A stretch of DNA of 5,206 nt from Anaerolineae bacterium (GCA_026985975.1 JALSPL010000051.1:1-5206), one strand, 5' to 3'. Positions 1-5,206 are shown, counted from the stretch's first letter. A program made the numbers and translations. The notes: generated by a model not told the origin, from the letters alone.

Positions 1-96
1 TTTTTCAACTACACTCGGCCTGCCAAAATAAAAAGAAACATTTTCCTTGATTTCATCAATTTTATGCCGAAAATGACTTGACTTTTATCACAGTAT

Positions 97-116
97 CTCC
101 CCCGCAGGCGGGGGAG
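97..116. repeat. G/C-rich perfect palindrome (hairpin)
   Basis: CTCCCCCGC at 97-105 is followed by AG and then its exact reverse complement at 108-116. In RNA this would form an 8-bp G/C stem with a 4-nt loop. It lies about 120 bp past the uvrB stop codon. Read from uvrB, the sequence after the stem is not a run of U, so it is a poor intrinsic terminator, although it could still pause polymerase or protect a 3' end. A second hairpin of almost the same design lies at 148-167, which suggests an interspersed palindromic repeat family. Confidence 0.6.
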
Positions 117-147
117 GGGGCTTTATCCGCTCTCAGACGAATTTTCC

Positions 148-167
148 TCCCCCCGCTTGCGGGGGGA
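148..167. repeat. Second G/C-rich palindrome, related to the one at 97-116
   Basis: TCCCCCCGC at 148-156 is followed by TT at 157-158 and the exact reverse complement at 159-167. Core and stem length are nearly the same as in the hairpin at 97-116, with TT in the centre in place of AG. On the plus strand it is followed by ACCGAGGGGGG. It is the closest strong hairpin downstream of uvrB, about 70 bp past the stop, and may end its transcript, but no U-tract follows on the minus strand (the next bases read GGAAAATTCG). Confidence 0.6.
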
Positions 168-193
168 CCGAGGGGGGCCGCTGGCGGAGAGTA

Positions 194-239
194 ACTGATT
201 ACTGTTTACTGAATACTGTTTTACTGATTACTGCTTACT
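194..239. repeat. Period-7 ACTG tandem array at the 3' end of uvrB
   Basis: ACTG starts at 194, 201, 208, 215, 223 and 230, giving spacings of 7, 7, 7, 8 and 7. The three bases between cores vary (ATT, TTT, AAT, TTTT, ATT). The last degenerate unit (CTTACTT, 233-239) contains the uvrB stop codon, which is TTA at 235-237 on the plus strand. Related arrays lie at 2299-2316 and 5112-5149. All three are intergenic or touch a gene end, so this is an interspersed repeat rather than coding sequence. Confidence 0.8.
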
Positions 240-2289
240 TCCACAGCCGTTCCAGCGCCGGCAAGTCTTCCTCATCGAACAAACTGCGGCGCAGTTCCAT
301 GATCTGGTCTCGCAGCACCGCGGCCTGCTCGAATTCGAGCTGCTGGGCGGCTTCGTGCATCTGTTTTTCCAGCGCTTCGATGAGGCGCAGGCGCTCGGGC
401 CGGGGCAGGGCGGTGAGGCTGGGGATGAGTTCGCCGCCTTCGCCCACGGTGTAGGTCGGGCCCGGCTCGGCCAGCGCGGTCGCGGCCCGCTCTTCGGCCA
501 CCCGCTGGGTGATGTCTCGCACCGCCTTGATGATGGACTGCGGCTCGATGCCGTGCTCCCGGTTGTACGCCTCCTGGATGCGGCGGCGGCGGTTGGTCTC
601 ATCGATGGCCCGACGCATGGAATCGGTGATGATGTCCGCGTACATGATCACCTTGCCCTCCACGTGGCGGGCGGCGCGGCCAATGGTCTGGATCAATGCT
701 GTGTCGGATCGCAAAAAGCCCTCTTTGTCCGCATCCAGGATCGCAATCAGACTGACCTCTGGTAAATCCAGGCCCTCGCGTAGCAGATTGATGCCGACCA
801 CTACATCGTACACGCCCAGGCGCAGGTCTCGCAAGATCTCGACCCGCTCGATGGTGTGCACCTCCGAGTGCAGATAATGCACCTTGAAGCCCAGTTCGGC
901 CAGATAATCGGATAAATCCTCGGCCATGCGCTTGGTCAGGGTGGTGAGCAGCGCCCGCTGACCTTGGGCGATGCGCTGGTTCAGCTCCTTCACCAGATCA
1001 TCCACCTGGCCCGCGGTGGGGCGCACCTCGATGACCGGGTCCAGCAAGCCGGTGGGGCGGATGATCTGCTCCACGATCTGCTCGGAAACCTGGCGCTCGT
1101 AGGGCCCGGGCGTGGCCGAGACGTAAATCACCTGATGCAGCAGCTCATCGAATTCCTCGAACTTCAAGGGGCGGTTGTCCAGAGCCGAAGGCAGACGAAA
1201 ACCATGATCCACCAGCACCTGCTTGCGCGAGCGGTCGCCCCTGTACATGCCCCGGATCTGGGGCACGGTCATGTGACTCTCATCGATGAAAAGCAGGAAA
1301 TCATCGGGAAAATAATCCAACAGGGTCCAGGGGCGGGAGCCGGGCGCGCGGCGGGCCAGGGGCCGGGAATAATTCTCCACGCCCGAGCAGTAACCCACCT
1401 CCCGCAGCATCTCGATATCGTAATTCACCCGCTGCTGGATGCGCTGGGCCTCCAGCAGCTTGTCGTGGGCCTCGAACCACTTCACCCGCTCCGCCAGCTC
1501 CTGCTCGATGTCGGCGATGGCCTCGTCCAGCTTGTCCTGCGGGGTGATGAAATGCTTGGCCGGGAAGATGTCCAGCTCCTCCAGGGTGCGCAAAATCTCG
1601 CCCGTCAGCGGGTCCACCTCGGTCATGCGCTCGATCTCATCCCCCCAGAACTCGATGCGATAGGCGGTGGTGCCATACGCTGGCATGATCTCCAGGGTGT
1701 CGCCCCGCACCCGAAACGTCCCCGGCTGCAGATGCACGTCGTTGCGGTTGTAGTGGATGTCCACCAGATGTCGCAGCAGCACGTTGCGGCGCTTGACCTG
1801 CCCCAGTTCCATGTGCAGCATCACCTTGCCGTAATCCTCGGGATTGCCCAGGCCGTAGATGGCCGAGACCGAGGCCACGATGATCACATCCCGGCGGCTG
1901 AGCAGCGAGGTGGTGGCGGCCAGGCGCAGACGGTCGATCTCATCGTTGATCTGCGCGTCCTTCTCGATGTAGGTGTCGGTGCGGGGCAGATAGGCCTCTG
2001 GCTGATAATAATCGTAGTAGCTGACGAAATACTCCACCGCGTTGTGCGGGAAGAAATCGCGGAACTCGGCGTAGAGCTGCGCGGCCAGGGTTTTGTTGTG
2101 AGCCATGACCAGGGTCGGGCGCTGCACCGCCTCGATGACCTTGCCCATGACAAAGGTCTTGCCCGTGCCCGTGGCTCCCAGCAGGGTCTGATGCCGATAG
2201 CCCGCGCGCAGCCCCGCCACCAGTTGCTCGATGGCGTCAGGCTGGTCGCCGGTGGGTTGGAAGTCGGAAACGAGATGAAAGTCGGGCAT
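235..2289 (-). CDS. uvrB: UvrB, excinuclease ABC subunit B
   Basis: UvrB is the cytoplasmic DNA-damage-verifying helicase of bacterial nucleotide excision repair. It is loaded by UvrA, inserts a beta-hairpin between the strands at the lesion, and recruits UvrC for the two incisions. The 684 residues are normal for the family (E. coli UvrB is 673). Visible landmarks are the N-terminal LVSDFQPTGDQPDAI; the Walker A GATGTGKT at 38-45; the damage-probing hairpin YYDYYQPEAYLP at 91-102; the UvrA-interaction domain at about 155-245; the DEAD-type Walker B DESH at 336-339; SATPG at 391-395; helicase motif VI QTIGRAAR at 534-541; and a C-terminal UVR coiled-coil motif at about 634-669, which binds UvrC. 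No key residue is missing. The start gives the standard N-terminus, but there is no Shine-Dalgarno sequence before the ATG. It has its own promoter at 2374-2402 with a candidate LexA box at 2356-2367. The stop codon lies in the ACTG array. Confidence 0.98.
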   Translation of the reverse strand: MPDFHLVSDFQPTGDQPDAIEQLVAGLRAGYRHQTLLGATGTGKTFVMGKVIEAVQRPTLVMAHNKTLAAQLYAEFRDFFPHNAVEYFVSYYDYYQPEAYLPRTDTYIEKDAQINDEIDRLRLAATTSLLSRRDVIIVASVSAIYGLGNPEDYGKVMLHMELGQVKRRNVLLRHLVDIHYNRNDVHLQPGTFRVRGDTLEIMPAYGTTAYRIEFWGDEIERMTEVDPLTGEILRTLEELDIFPAKHFITPQDKLDEAIADIEQELAERVKWFEAHDKLLEAQRIQQRVNYDIEMLREVGYCSGVENYSRPLARRAPGSRPWTLLDYFPDDFLLFIDESHMTVPQIRGMYRGDRSRKQVLVDHGFRLPSALDNRPLKFEEFDELLHQVIYVSATPGPYERQVSEQIVEQIIRPTGLLDPVIEVRPTAGQVDDLVKELNQRIAQGQRALLTTLTKRMAEDLSDYLAELGFKVHYLHSEVHTIERVEILRDLRLGVYDVVVGINLLREGLDLPEVSLIAILDADKEGFLRSDTALIQTIGRAARHVEGKVIMYADIITDSMRRAIDETNRRRRIQEAYNREHGIEPQSIIKAVRDITQRVAEERAATALAEPGPTYTVGEGGELIPSLTALPRPERLRLIEALEKQMHEAAQQLEFEQAAVLRDQIMELRRSLFDEEDLPALERLWK

Positions 2290-2298
2290 GAGGGCGCG

Positions 2299-2316
2299 TA
2301 GTGTTCAGTATGCAGT
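2299..2316. repeat. Short ACTG heptamer array in the uvrB leader
   Basis: On the plus strand CAGT (the reverse complement of ACTG) starts at 2306 and 2313, with a degenerate TAGT at 2299, all at period 7. It is the same family as the arrays at 194-239 and 5112-5149 but in the opposite orientation. It sits 10 bp upstream of the uvrB start codon, where a ribosome binding site would normally be. Confidence 0.6.
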
Positions 2317-2355
2317 GTCCAGGGAATGATGCGCTCTGCGCAATACTCAAAAACA

Positions 2356-2367
2356 GAACATCAGTTC
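2356..2367. promoter_or_regulatory. Candidate LexA (SOS) operator of uvrB, GAAC-N4-GTTC
   Basis: GAACATCAGTTC contains perfect GAAC and GTTC half-sites separated by four bases, the core of the SOS box bound by LexA in Bacillus and related bacteria (GAAC-N4-GTTC). It begins 7 bp downstream of the -10 hexamer of the uvrB promoter and so covers the predicted positions +1 to +12, where bound repressor would block initiation. uvrB is a classic SOS regulon member. The central bases do not fit the full RNRY consensus of Bacillus. An overlapping palindrome, ATCAG-TTC-CTGAT, lies at 2360-2372. LexA control is inferred; the palindrome and its position are directly visible. Confidence 0.6.
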
Positions 2368-2373
2368 CTGATT

Positions 2374-2402
2374 ATTATAGCGAATTTCGAGTGATTTGTC
2401 TA
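2374..2402 (-). promoter_or_regulatory. Sigma-70-type promoter of uvrB
   Basis: Read on the minus strand, TAGACA (2397-2402, 5/6 match to TTGACA) is followed by a 17-bp spacer and a perfect TATAAT (2374-2379). The predicted start of transcription is near 2367. The promoter lies wholly in the gap between the two genes, so uvrB can be expressed independently of the upstream hydrolase gene. Confidence 0.75.
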
Positions 2403-2439
2403 TCTTGCACCCCACCCGTTTCCGGACGCCTATCAGGTC

Positions 2440-4833
2440 TCAAGTTTTCAGTAATTTTCGGCCCGAGCGAGCCATCGATTGCAACAACGATGCGGTTTCG
2501 GCGGGGTTTTTGCCGGCGACGCGCTGTACGATGCAGCCAGCTTCTCGCAGTCGCGCCTCGACATCGGGACTCACGCCTGCGGGGCCGCCGACGATGGTCA
2601 CCAACTCGGCCTTGCCTGCGATTTCCTCCGAGAAACCGGCCGCCGCGTCGAAGCGGGCGATGTAATCCACCGCCCCCCGCCAGTCCGCCTGCGCCCAGGC
2701 GTCGTCGTGCTTCCAGAACAGAACATAATGCTCGATGACTTTGGGCGTCACCATTGACTTGCCCGAACGCACCGCCTCGATGGCGTTCAATAGCATGTCT
2801 TTCCAGCGGCGCTCATTATCCCACTGAAAACCGGGGCAGGCGGTGGCGTTGCGCGGGAATTCTTTGTGCCCCAGCACATACTCGGCCGGGACGCGTAATT
2901 CCTGCATCAGCCAGGCGATGAGCCGGGCCGCGGCCTGCAATTGTAACGGCGGCGGCGCGTTGCGAGTAAAATCTCCGGCCAGACACACGCCCGCGGTGTA
3001 GCTGTTGTTTTTGTAGACATGCCATGAGATAAGCTTCAGATCCTGGGTGTGATAAATAGTTCCATCTGGCCCGATATAGAAATGATAGCCCATGCCCGGC
3101 CACTGATGAGACTCGCTGTAAACGTGATACTCGGCGATGCGTCGGGGCGAAATGCTGGCCGGGGCGGCGCTGTGATGCACGGCGATATGCGTGATCTGGC
3201 TCAACTCGCGGGGCTCGTACTGTTTATCCTCGCGACGGGGAAGCTCGTCCACCATTTCCACCATGGCCGGTTTGGGGATTTCGGGCGTGGCGCCCAGGGC
3301 CAGATAATCGCCCCCCAAGGTCGATCTCAAATCCAGACCAGAGGCGGTCGCCATCAGCGGTTCGGGCCCCTCGATGCCCAGATAAATGCGCTTTAGCTGC
3401 TGATTCTCTTCTTTTAGATGCTGAAGATAACGCCAAACCGCGTTGAGCGCCGCCCCCCTGCCGCTCAGCCGCACCTCGATAGTGCGCCGGGTGGGATGGC
3501 TCTTTTGATCTTCGAACCAGGTGACGCCCTCGTGAACCATGTCCAGCACCAGGACGAATTTGCCGGGGATGCTGGGCAGACCCACCGCAGCTTCCACCTC
3601 CACCCAATCGCCCGGGGCCACGTTGTGCGGCAGCGACGTGCGATGGTCGGGAGCATGCACGACTTTGCCTTCATTGTCCCGCCAATGATAACCCACCCGT
3701 ACCGCATTGCGCCCTTTTTTCTTCCATGTCATGCTGCCGATGTTGCGGATGGCCAGATTCACGGTGATGGTCTCGCCCGCGGGCGCGAACTCGGGCGCCG
3801 ATAGCACCCGCATCGTCGCCCGATGCGCAGGAGCCTGCTTCTGATGCGCATCCCAGCGATATTTGGAAAGCATCGCCTGCCGAAAATCCTCGATGACGCC
3901 CTGCTTGCCATCGATATACCATTGATCGCTTTTGGACCAGCGGTAGAGGATCAGCGCCCGGATGGGGCGGAAGGGATGACGTTTGTTCCAATAGTCGATC
4001 TCGCCATAGGCCCGCTGCACCCAGCCGATATTTTCATTGCGCCAGGGTTCGTTCTCATCCGCTTCCGTAAGATACACCGGTAGATGCTGCATTTCCCAGG
4101 GGATGGCGTTCATGAAATCCTGATAGACCCTGAACTCGTAACGGCGACGCTCGTGGGGCTTGCCCATGCGGGTCTCTGCATCGATGAGATTGGGATCGGC
4201 GCCGTGAGTGTAAGCGTGGAGGGTGATCCCGTCACAGTTATCCGGGCCCAGCAGGTGCATCATCCGCCGAAAATAGACGATCCAGTCGCCGGTGGGATTG
4301 CCAGGATAAATGCACAGCGCGTTCCAGGGCGCCACCGCCGCGGTCAGCACCAGATCATCTTCATGGCCCGGCACGGCATGGATGGCGTCGCGGGCCAGCA
4401 GATACGCCTTGACATAACGTTCGGGCGTGATTTTTTCGCCCATCGAGTCGGGCGTGCGCGGCTGCGACGTTCCCCAATCCCAATCCGCTCCCGGCCATTC
4501 GATGGGATGATTGGGCTCGTTGCCGATGATCCAGATGTGGGCGCCGGTGGATGCTTCCGCAAAATTGGCGCAGCGTCGGGCGAAATCTTGATAGCGCTGC
4601 TCATAAGGAATAGTCCCCACGCCCGCATAGCCCGCATTCAAGCGCACCATCACGCTCAGCCCATTGTCGGTGAGATGCGTGTAGTCCTTGCCGCGCTTGT
4701 CGTCGGGGTCAAAGCCGATAGCTTCGGTGATCAGCACCCAGCCAGCGGCGTCCATCTCCTGCATGAGATGCTCGCCGCCCGCGTCGTGCAGCCCGTACAA
4801 ATAAGAGGATTCAAAAGATCGTTTTTTGGTCAT
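2440..4833 (-). CDS. Modular glycoside hydrolase-like / N-acetylmuramoyl-L-alanine amidase (PGRP) protein with CWB2-like C-terminus
   Basis: This 797-residue protein has four recognisable parts. Residues ~10-325 resemble a clan GH-A TIM-barrel glycosidase, with IGNEPN carrying the likely acid/base E106, LHAY at 205-208, and YLTE with likely nucleophile E257. Residues ~340-455 look like an Ig-like domain of the NBR1 type (LAIRNIGSMTW at 360-370). A helical, charged linker follows (~465-485). Residues ~545-690 form an amidase_2/PGRP domain, which in this family cuts the muramoyl-L-alanine bond of peptidoglycan. Expected zinc ligands H553, H656 and C666 are present, as are Y583 and T664, so it looks catalytically competent. 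Residues ~743-781 (VTIVGGPAGVS...RVAGKNPAETA) resemble one cell-wall-binding repeat 2 (CWB2). The N-terminus (MTKKRSFESSYLYG) is not a signal peptide. An in-frame TGA at 4858-4860, with no start codon between, excludes a longer form. No Shine-Dalgarno sequence is seen. The substrate of the barrel is unknown. Its own promoter is at 4890-4918. Confidence 0.9.
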   Translation of the reverse strand: MTKKRSFESSYLYGLHDAGGEHLMQEMDAAGWVLITEAIGFDPDDKRGKDYTHLTDNGLSVMVRLNAGYAGVGTIPYEQRYQDFARRCANFAEASTGAHIWIIGNEPNHPIEWPGADWDWGTSQPRTPDSMGEKITPERYVKAYLLARDAIHAVPGHEDDLVLTAAVAPWNALCIYPGNPTGDWIVYFRRMMHLLGPDNCDGITLHAYTHGADPNLIDAETRMGKPHERRRYEFRVYQDFMNAIPWEMQHLPVYLTEADENEPWRNENIGWVQRAYGEIDYWNKRHPFRPIRALILYRWSKSDQWYIDGKQGVIEDFRQAMLSKYRWDAHQKQAPAHRATMRVLSAPEFAPAGETITVNLAIRNIGSMTWKKKGRNAVRVGYHWRDNEGKVVHAPDHRTSLPHNVAPGDWVEVEAAVGLPSIPGKFVLVLDMVHEGVTWFEDQKSHPTRRTIEVRLSGRGAALNAVWRYLQHLKEENQQLKRIYLGIEGPEPLMATASGLDLRSTLGGDYLALGATPEIPKPAMVEMVDELPRREDKQYEPRELSQITHIAVHHSAAPASISPRRIAEYHVYSESHQWPGMGYHFYIGPDGTIYHTQDLKLISWHVYKNNSYTAGVCLAGDFTRNAPPPLQLQAAARLIAWLMQELRVPAEYVLGHKEFPRNATACPGFQWDNERRWKDMLLNAIEAVRSGKSMVTPKVIEHYVLFWKHDDAWAQADWRGAVDYIARFDAAAGFSEEIAGKAELVTIVGGPAGVSPDVEARLREAGCIVQRVAGKNPAETASLLQSMARSGRKLLKT

Positions 4834-4889
4834 AGTGGGGGAAGGGGGAGACCAGTTTCAGGATCGGTGACAGATAATGCGCTGGCATG

Positions 4890-4918
4890 ATTATACACCG
4901 CCCGCAAATTCCTGTCCA
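4890..4918 (-). promoter_or_regulatory. Sigma-70-type promoter of the modular hydrolase gene
   Basis: Read on the minus strand, TGGACA (4913-4918, 5/6 match to TTGACA) is followed by a 17-bp spacer and a perfect TATAAT (4890-4895). Predicted transcription starts near 4883, giving a leader of about 50 nt before the ATG at 4833. That leader ends in a pyrimidine-rich tract (CTCCCCCTTCCCCCACT) and not a Shine-Dalgarno sequence. No operator palindrome like that of uvrB is seen here. Confidence 0.75.
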
Positions 4919-4922
4919 ACAC

Positions 4923-4951
4923 TTGACGTTTTGATTGTTGCAGAGTAAAGT
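4923..4951 (+). promoter_or_regulatory. Possible rightward promoter, back-to-back with the hydrolase promoter
   Basis: TTGACG (4923-4928, 5/6 match) is followed by a 17-bp spacer and TAAAGT (4946-4951, 4/6 match to TATAAT). The two -35 boxes of the divergent pair are only 4 bp apart. Transcription would start near 4958 and run into the inverted-repeat element at 4994-5206. Either that element is the start of a transcript whose gene lies beyond the window, or the segment itself is an RNA. The -10 is imperfect, so chance in AT-rich DNA is possible. Confidence 0.4.
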
Positions 4952-5005
4952 TTCGGGTGACTGTTTTTGACGACATCCGCTCGTAATTCGTTTGGGTGCG
5001 TCCTA

Positions 5006-5087
5006 TTTCAGTTGGAGGTTAACGTCTGCCGCCTCCGCCTGGGGCTGATAGGCCCAGGCTCATAGCTGAAAGACGCTAAAGCGCCTT
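5006..5087 (+). ncRNA. Candidate structured RNA (three-way junction plus 3' palindrome), unassigned
   Basis: TTTCAG (5006-5011) can pair with CTGAAA (5066-5071). This stem encloses two hairpins: GGAGG (5014-5018) with CCTCC (5032-5036), and GCCTGGG (5037-5043) with CCCAGGC (5053-5059) around a 9-nt loop. Directly after it, AAGACGCTAAAGCGCCTT (5070-5087) is a near-perfect palindrome with one A/C mismatch. The fold lies about 50 nt downstream of the possible rightward promoter. I match it to no known RNA or riboswitch family. It may equally be palindromic repeat DNA that is not transcribed, so this is a structural observation rather than a gene call. Confidence 0.3.
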
Positions 5088-5111
5088 ACTCAAATGCGAC
5101 GTATCGCCACT

Positions 5112-5149
5112 ACTGAACACTGTAACTGCTTACTGATTACTGGATACTG
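5112..5149. repeat. Period-7 ACTG tandem array in the right intergenic region
   Basis: ACTG starts at 5112, 5119, 5125, 5132, 5139 and 5146, with spacings of 7, 6, 7, 7 and 7. The linkers vary (AAC, TA, CTT, ATT, GAT). Copy number and period match the array at 194-239. A TATAAT follows at 5154-5159 but has no acceptable -35 upstream, so I do not call a promoter there. Confidence 0.8.
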
Positions 5150-5206
5150 CACTTATAATGTCGGACAAAGACGCAAGAACGCCTCCAACTCGTTTAGGAC
5201 GCACCC

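Larger units (their letters stand above)
2290..2367 (-). promoter_or_regulatory. Predicted 5' leader of uvrB
   Basis: If transcription starts about 7 nt after the -10 box, the uvrB mRNA has a leader of roughly 78 nt. It contains the operator-like palindrome at its very start, a U-rich run, a small perfect hairpin (TGCGC, 3-nt loop, GCGCA; 2330-2342), the short ACTG array at 2299-2316, and then GCGCCCTC directly before the start codon. No purine-rich ribosome binding site is seen. No riboswitch family was recognised. The transcription start is inferred only from promoter spacing. Confidence 0.45.
4994..5206. repeat. 213-bp segment bounded by a 25-bp imperfect inverted repeat (MITE-like or paired interspersed repeats)
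   Basis: The left arm (4994-5018) and the reverse complement of the right arm (5182-5206) agree at 21 of 25 positions. They share GGGTGCGTCCTA at the outer end and AGTTGGAGG at the inner end, with the mismatches confined to a 4-bp block. The right arm ends exactly at the window edge, so the true end and any target-site duplication cannot be seen. The segment holds no credible gene. Its left part can fold into a multi-branched structure and its right part carries an ACTG array. It could be a small non-autonomous element or two inverted copies of one genome-wide repeat. Confidence 0.6.

Noticed and set aside
97..167. Rho-independent terminator for uvrB
   Set aside because: The stems are strong, but on the minus strand neither is followed by a U-run, so the intrinsic terminator pattern is not met.
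194..239. CRISPR-like array
   Set aside because: Units are about 7 bp with 3-bp linkers, far too short for repeats and spacers of a CRISPR array, and no cas gene is present.
964..2301. Long rightward open frame (445 codons) opposite uvrB
   Set aside because: It lies fully antisense to the unmistakable uvrB gene, its translation shows no recognisable domain and is low-complexity rich in H, Q, G and L. Such shadow frames are common in GC-rich genes.
2330..2342. Attenuator or terminator hairpin in the uvrB leader
   Set aside because: The 5-bp TGCGC/GCGCA hairpin is perfect but short. The U-rich run lies before it and not after it on the transcribed strand, and no competing fold was found.
2290..2439. 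Operon between the modular hydrolase gene and uvrB
   Set aside because: The genes point the same way, but the 150-bp gap contains a strong dedicated promoter for uvrB and the functions are unrelated. Read-through cannot be excluded.
4084..4890. Rightward open frame (268 codons) opposite the hydrolase gene
   Set aside because: It is antisense to conserved glycosidase-like sequence, has no known motif, and runs over the leftward promoter region; a shadow frame.
5158..5206. ATG at 5158 opening a frame to the window end (begins MSDKDARTPP), just after a TATAAT
   Set aside because: Only 16 codons are visible, there is no ribosome binding site or -35 box, and half of it lies in the right arm of the inverted repeat, so an open frame by chance is the simpler reading.

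Overview
The window carries two complete protein-coding genes, both read leftward (minus strand), and two intergenic stretches rich in short repeats. The coding DNA is GC-rich and the intergenic DNA is much more AT-rich. No rRNA, tRNA, CRISPR array or transposase gene is visible. The multi-domain amidase architecture and the period-7 ACTG intergenic arrays resemble what I associate with Chloroflexota (Anaerolineae or Caldilinea-like lineages). That placement is inference from memory and has moderate to low confidence.

Layout from left to right. Positions 1-234 are non-coding: an AT-rich stretch, two strong G/C palindromes (97-116, 148-167) and a heptameric ACTG array (194-239) that runs into the stop codon of uvrB. 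uvrB (235-2289, minus) is a complete 684-residue nucleotide excision repair helicase. The 150-bp gap 2290-2439 holds its control region: a near-consensus sigma-70-type promoter (TAGACA, 17 bp, TATAAT), a GAAC-N4-GTTC palindrome at the expected transcription start that looks like a Gram-positive-type LexA operator, and a short leader with a second, smaller ACTG array. Next is a 797-residue modular protein (2440-4833, minus). It has a clan GH-A-like glycosidase barrel, an Ig-like domain, a zinc amidase/PGRP domain with all zinc ligands present, and a C-terminal CWB2-like segment. It has no signal peptide.

The right intergenic region (4834-5206) has two back-to-back promoter-like sequences. One (4890-4918) reads leftward into the 797-residue gene. 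The other (4923-4951) reads rightward into a 213-bp segment bounded by a 25-bp imperfect inverted repeat (4994-5018 and 5182-5206, 21/25 identical). The left part of that segment can fold as a three-way junction, and a third ACTG array lies in its right part. No gene lies inside it.

The two proteins appear functionally unrelated (DNA repair and cell-wall or glycan hydrolysis). Each has its own promoter, so they look like two monocistronic units rather than an operon. The points most worth a second look are the probable SOS operator of uvrB, the inverted-repeat-bounded structured element at the right edge, the heptamer arrays found in all three intergenic regions, and the signal-less wall hydrolase.
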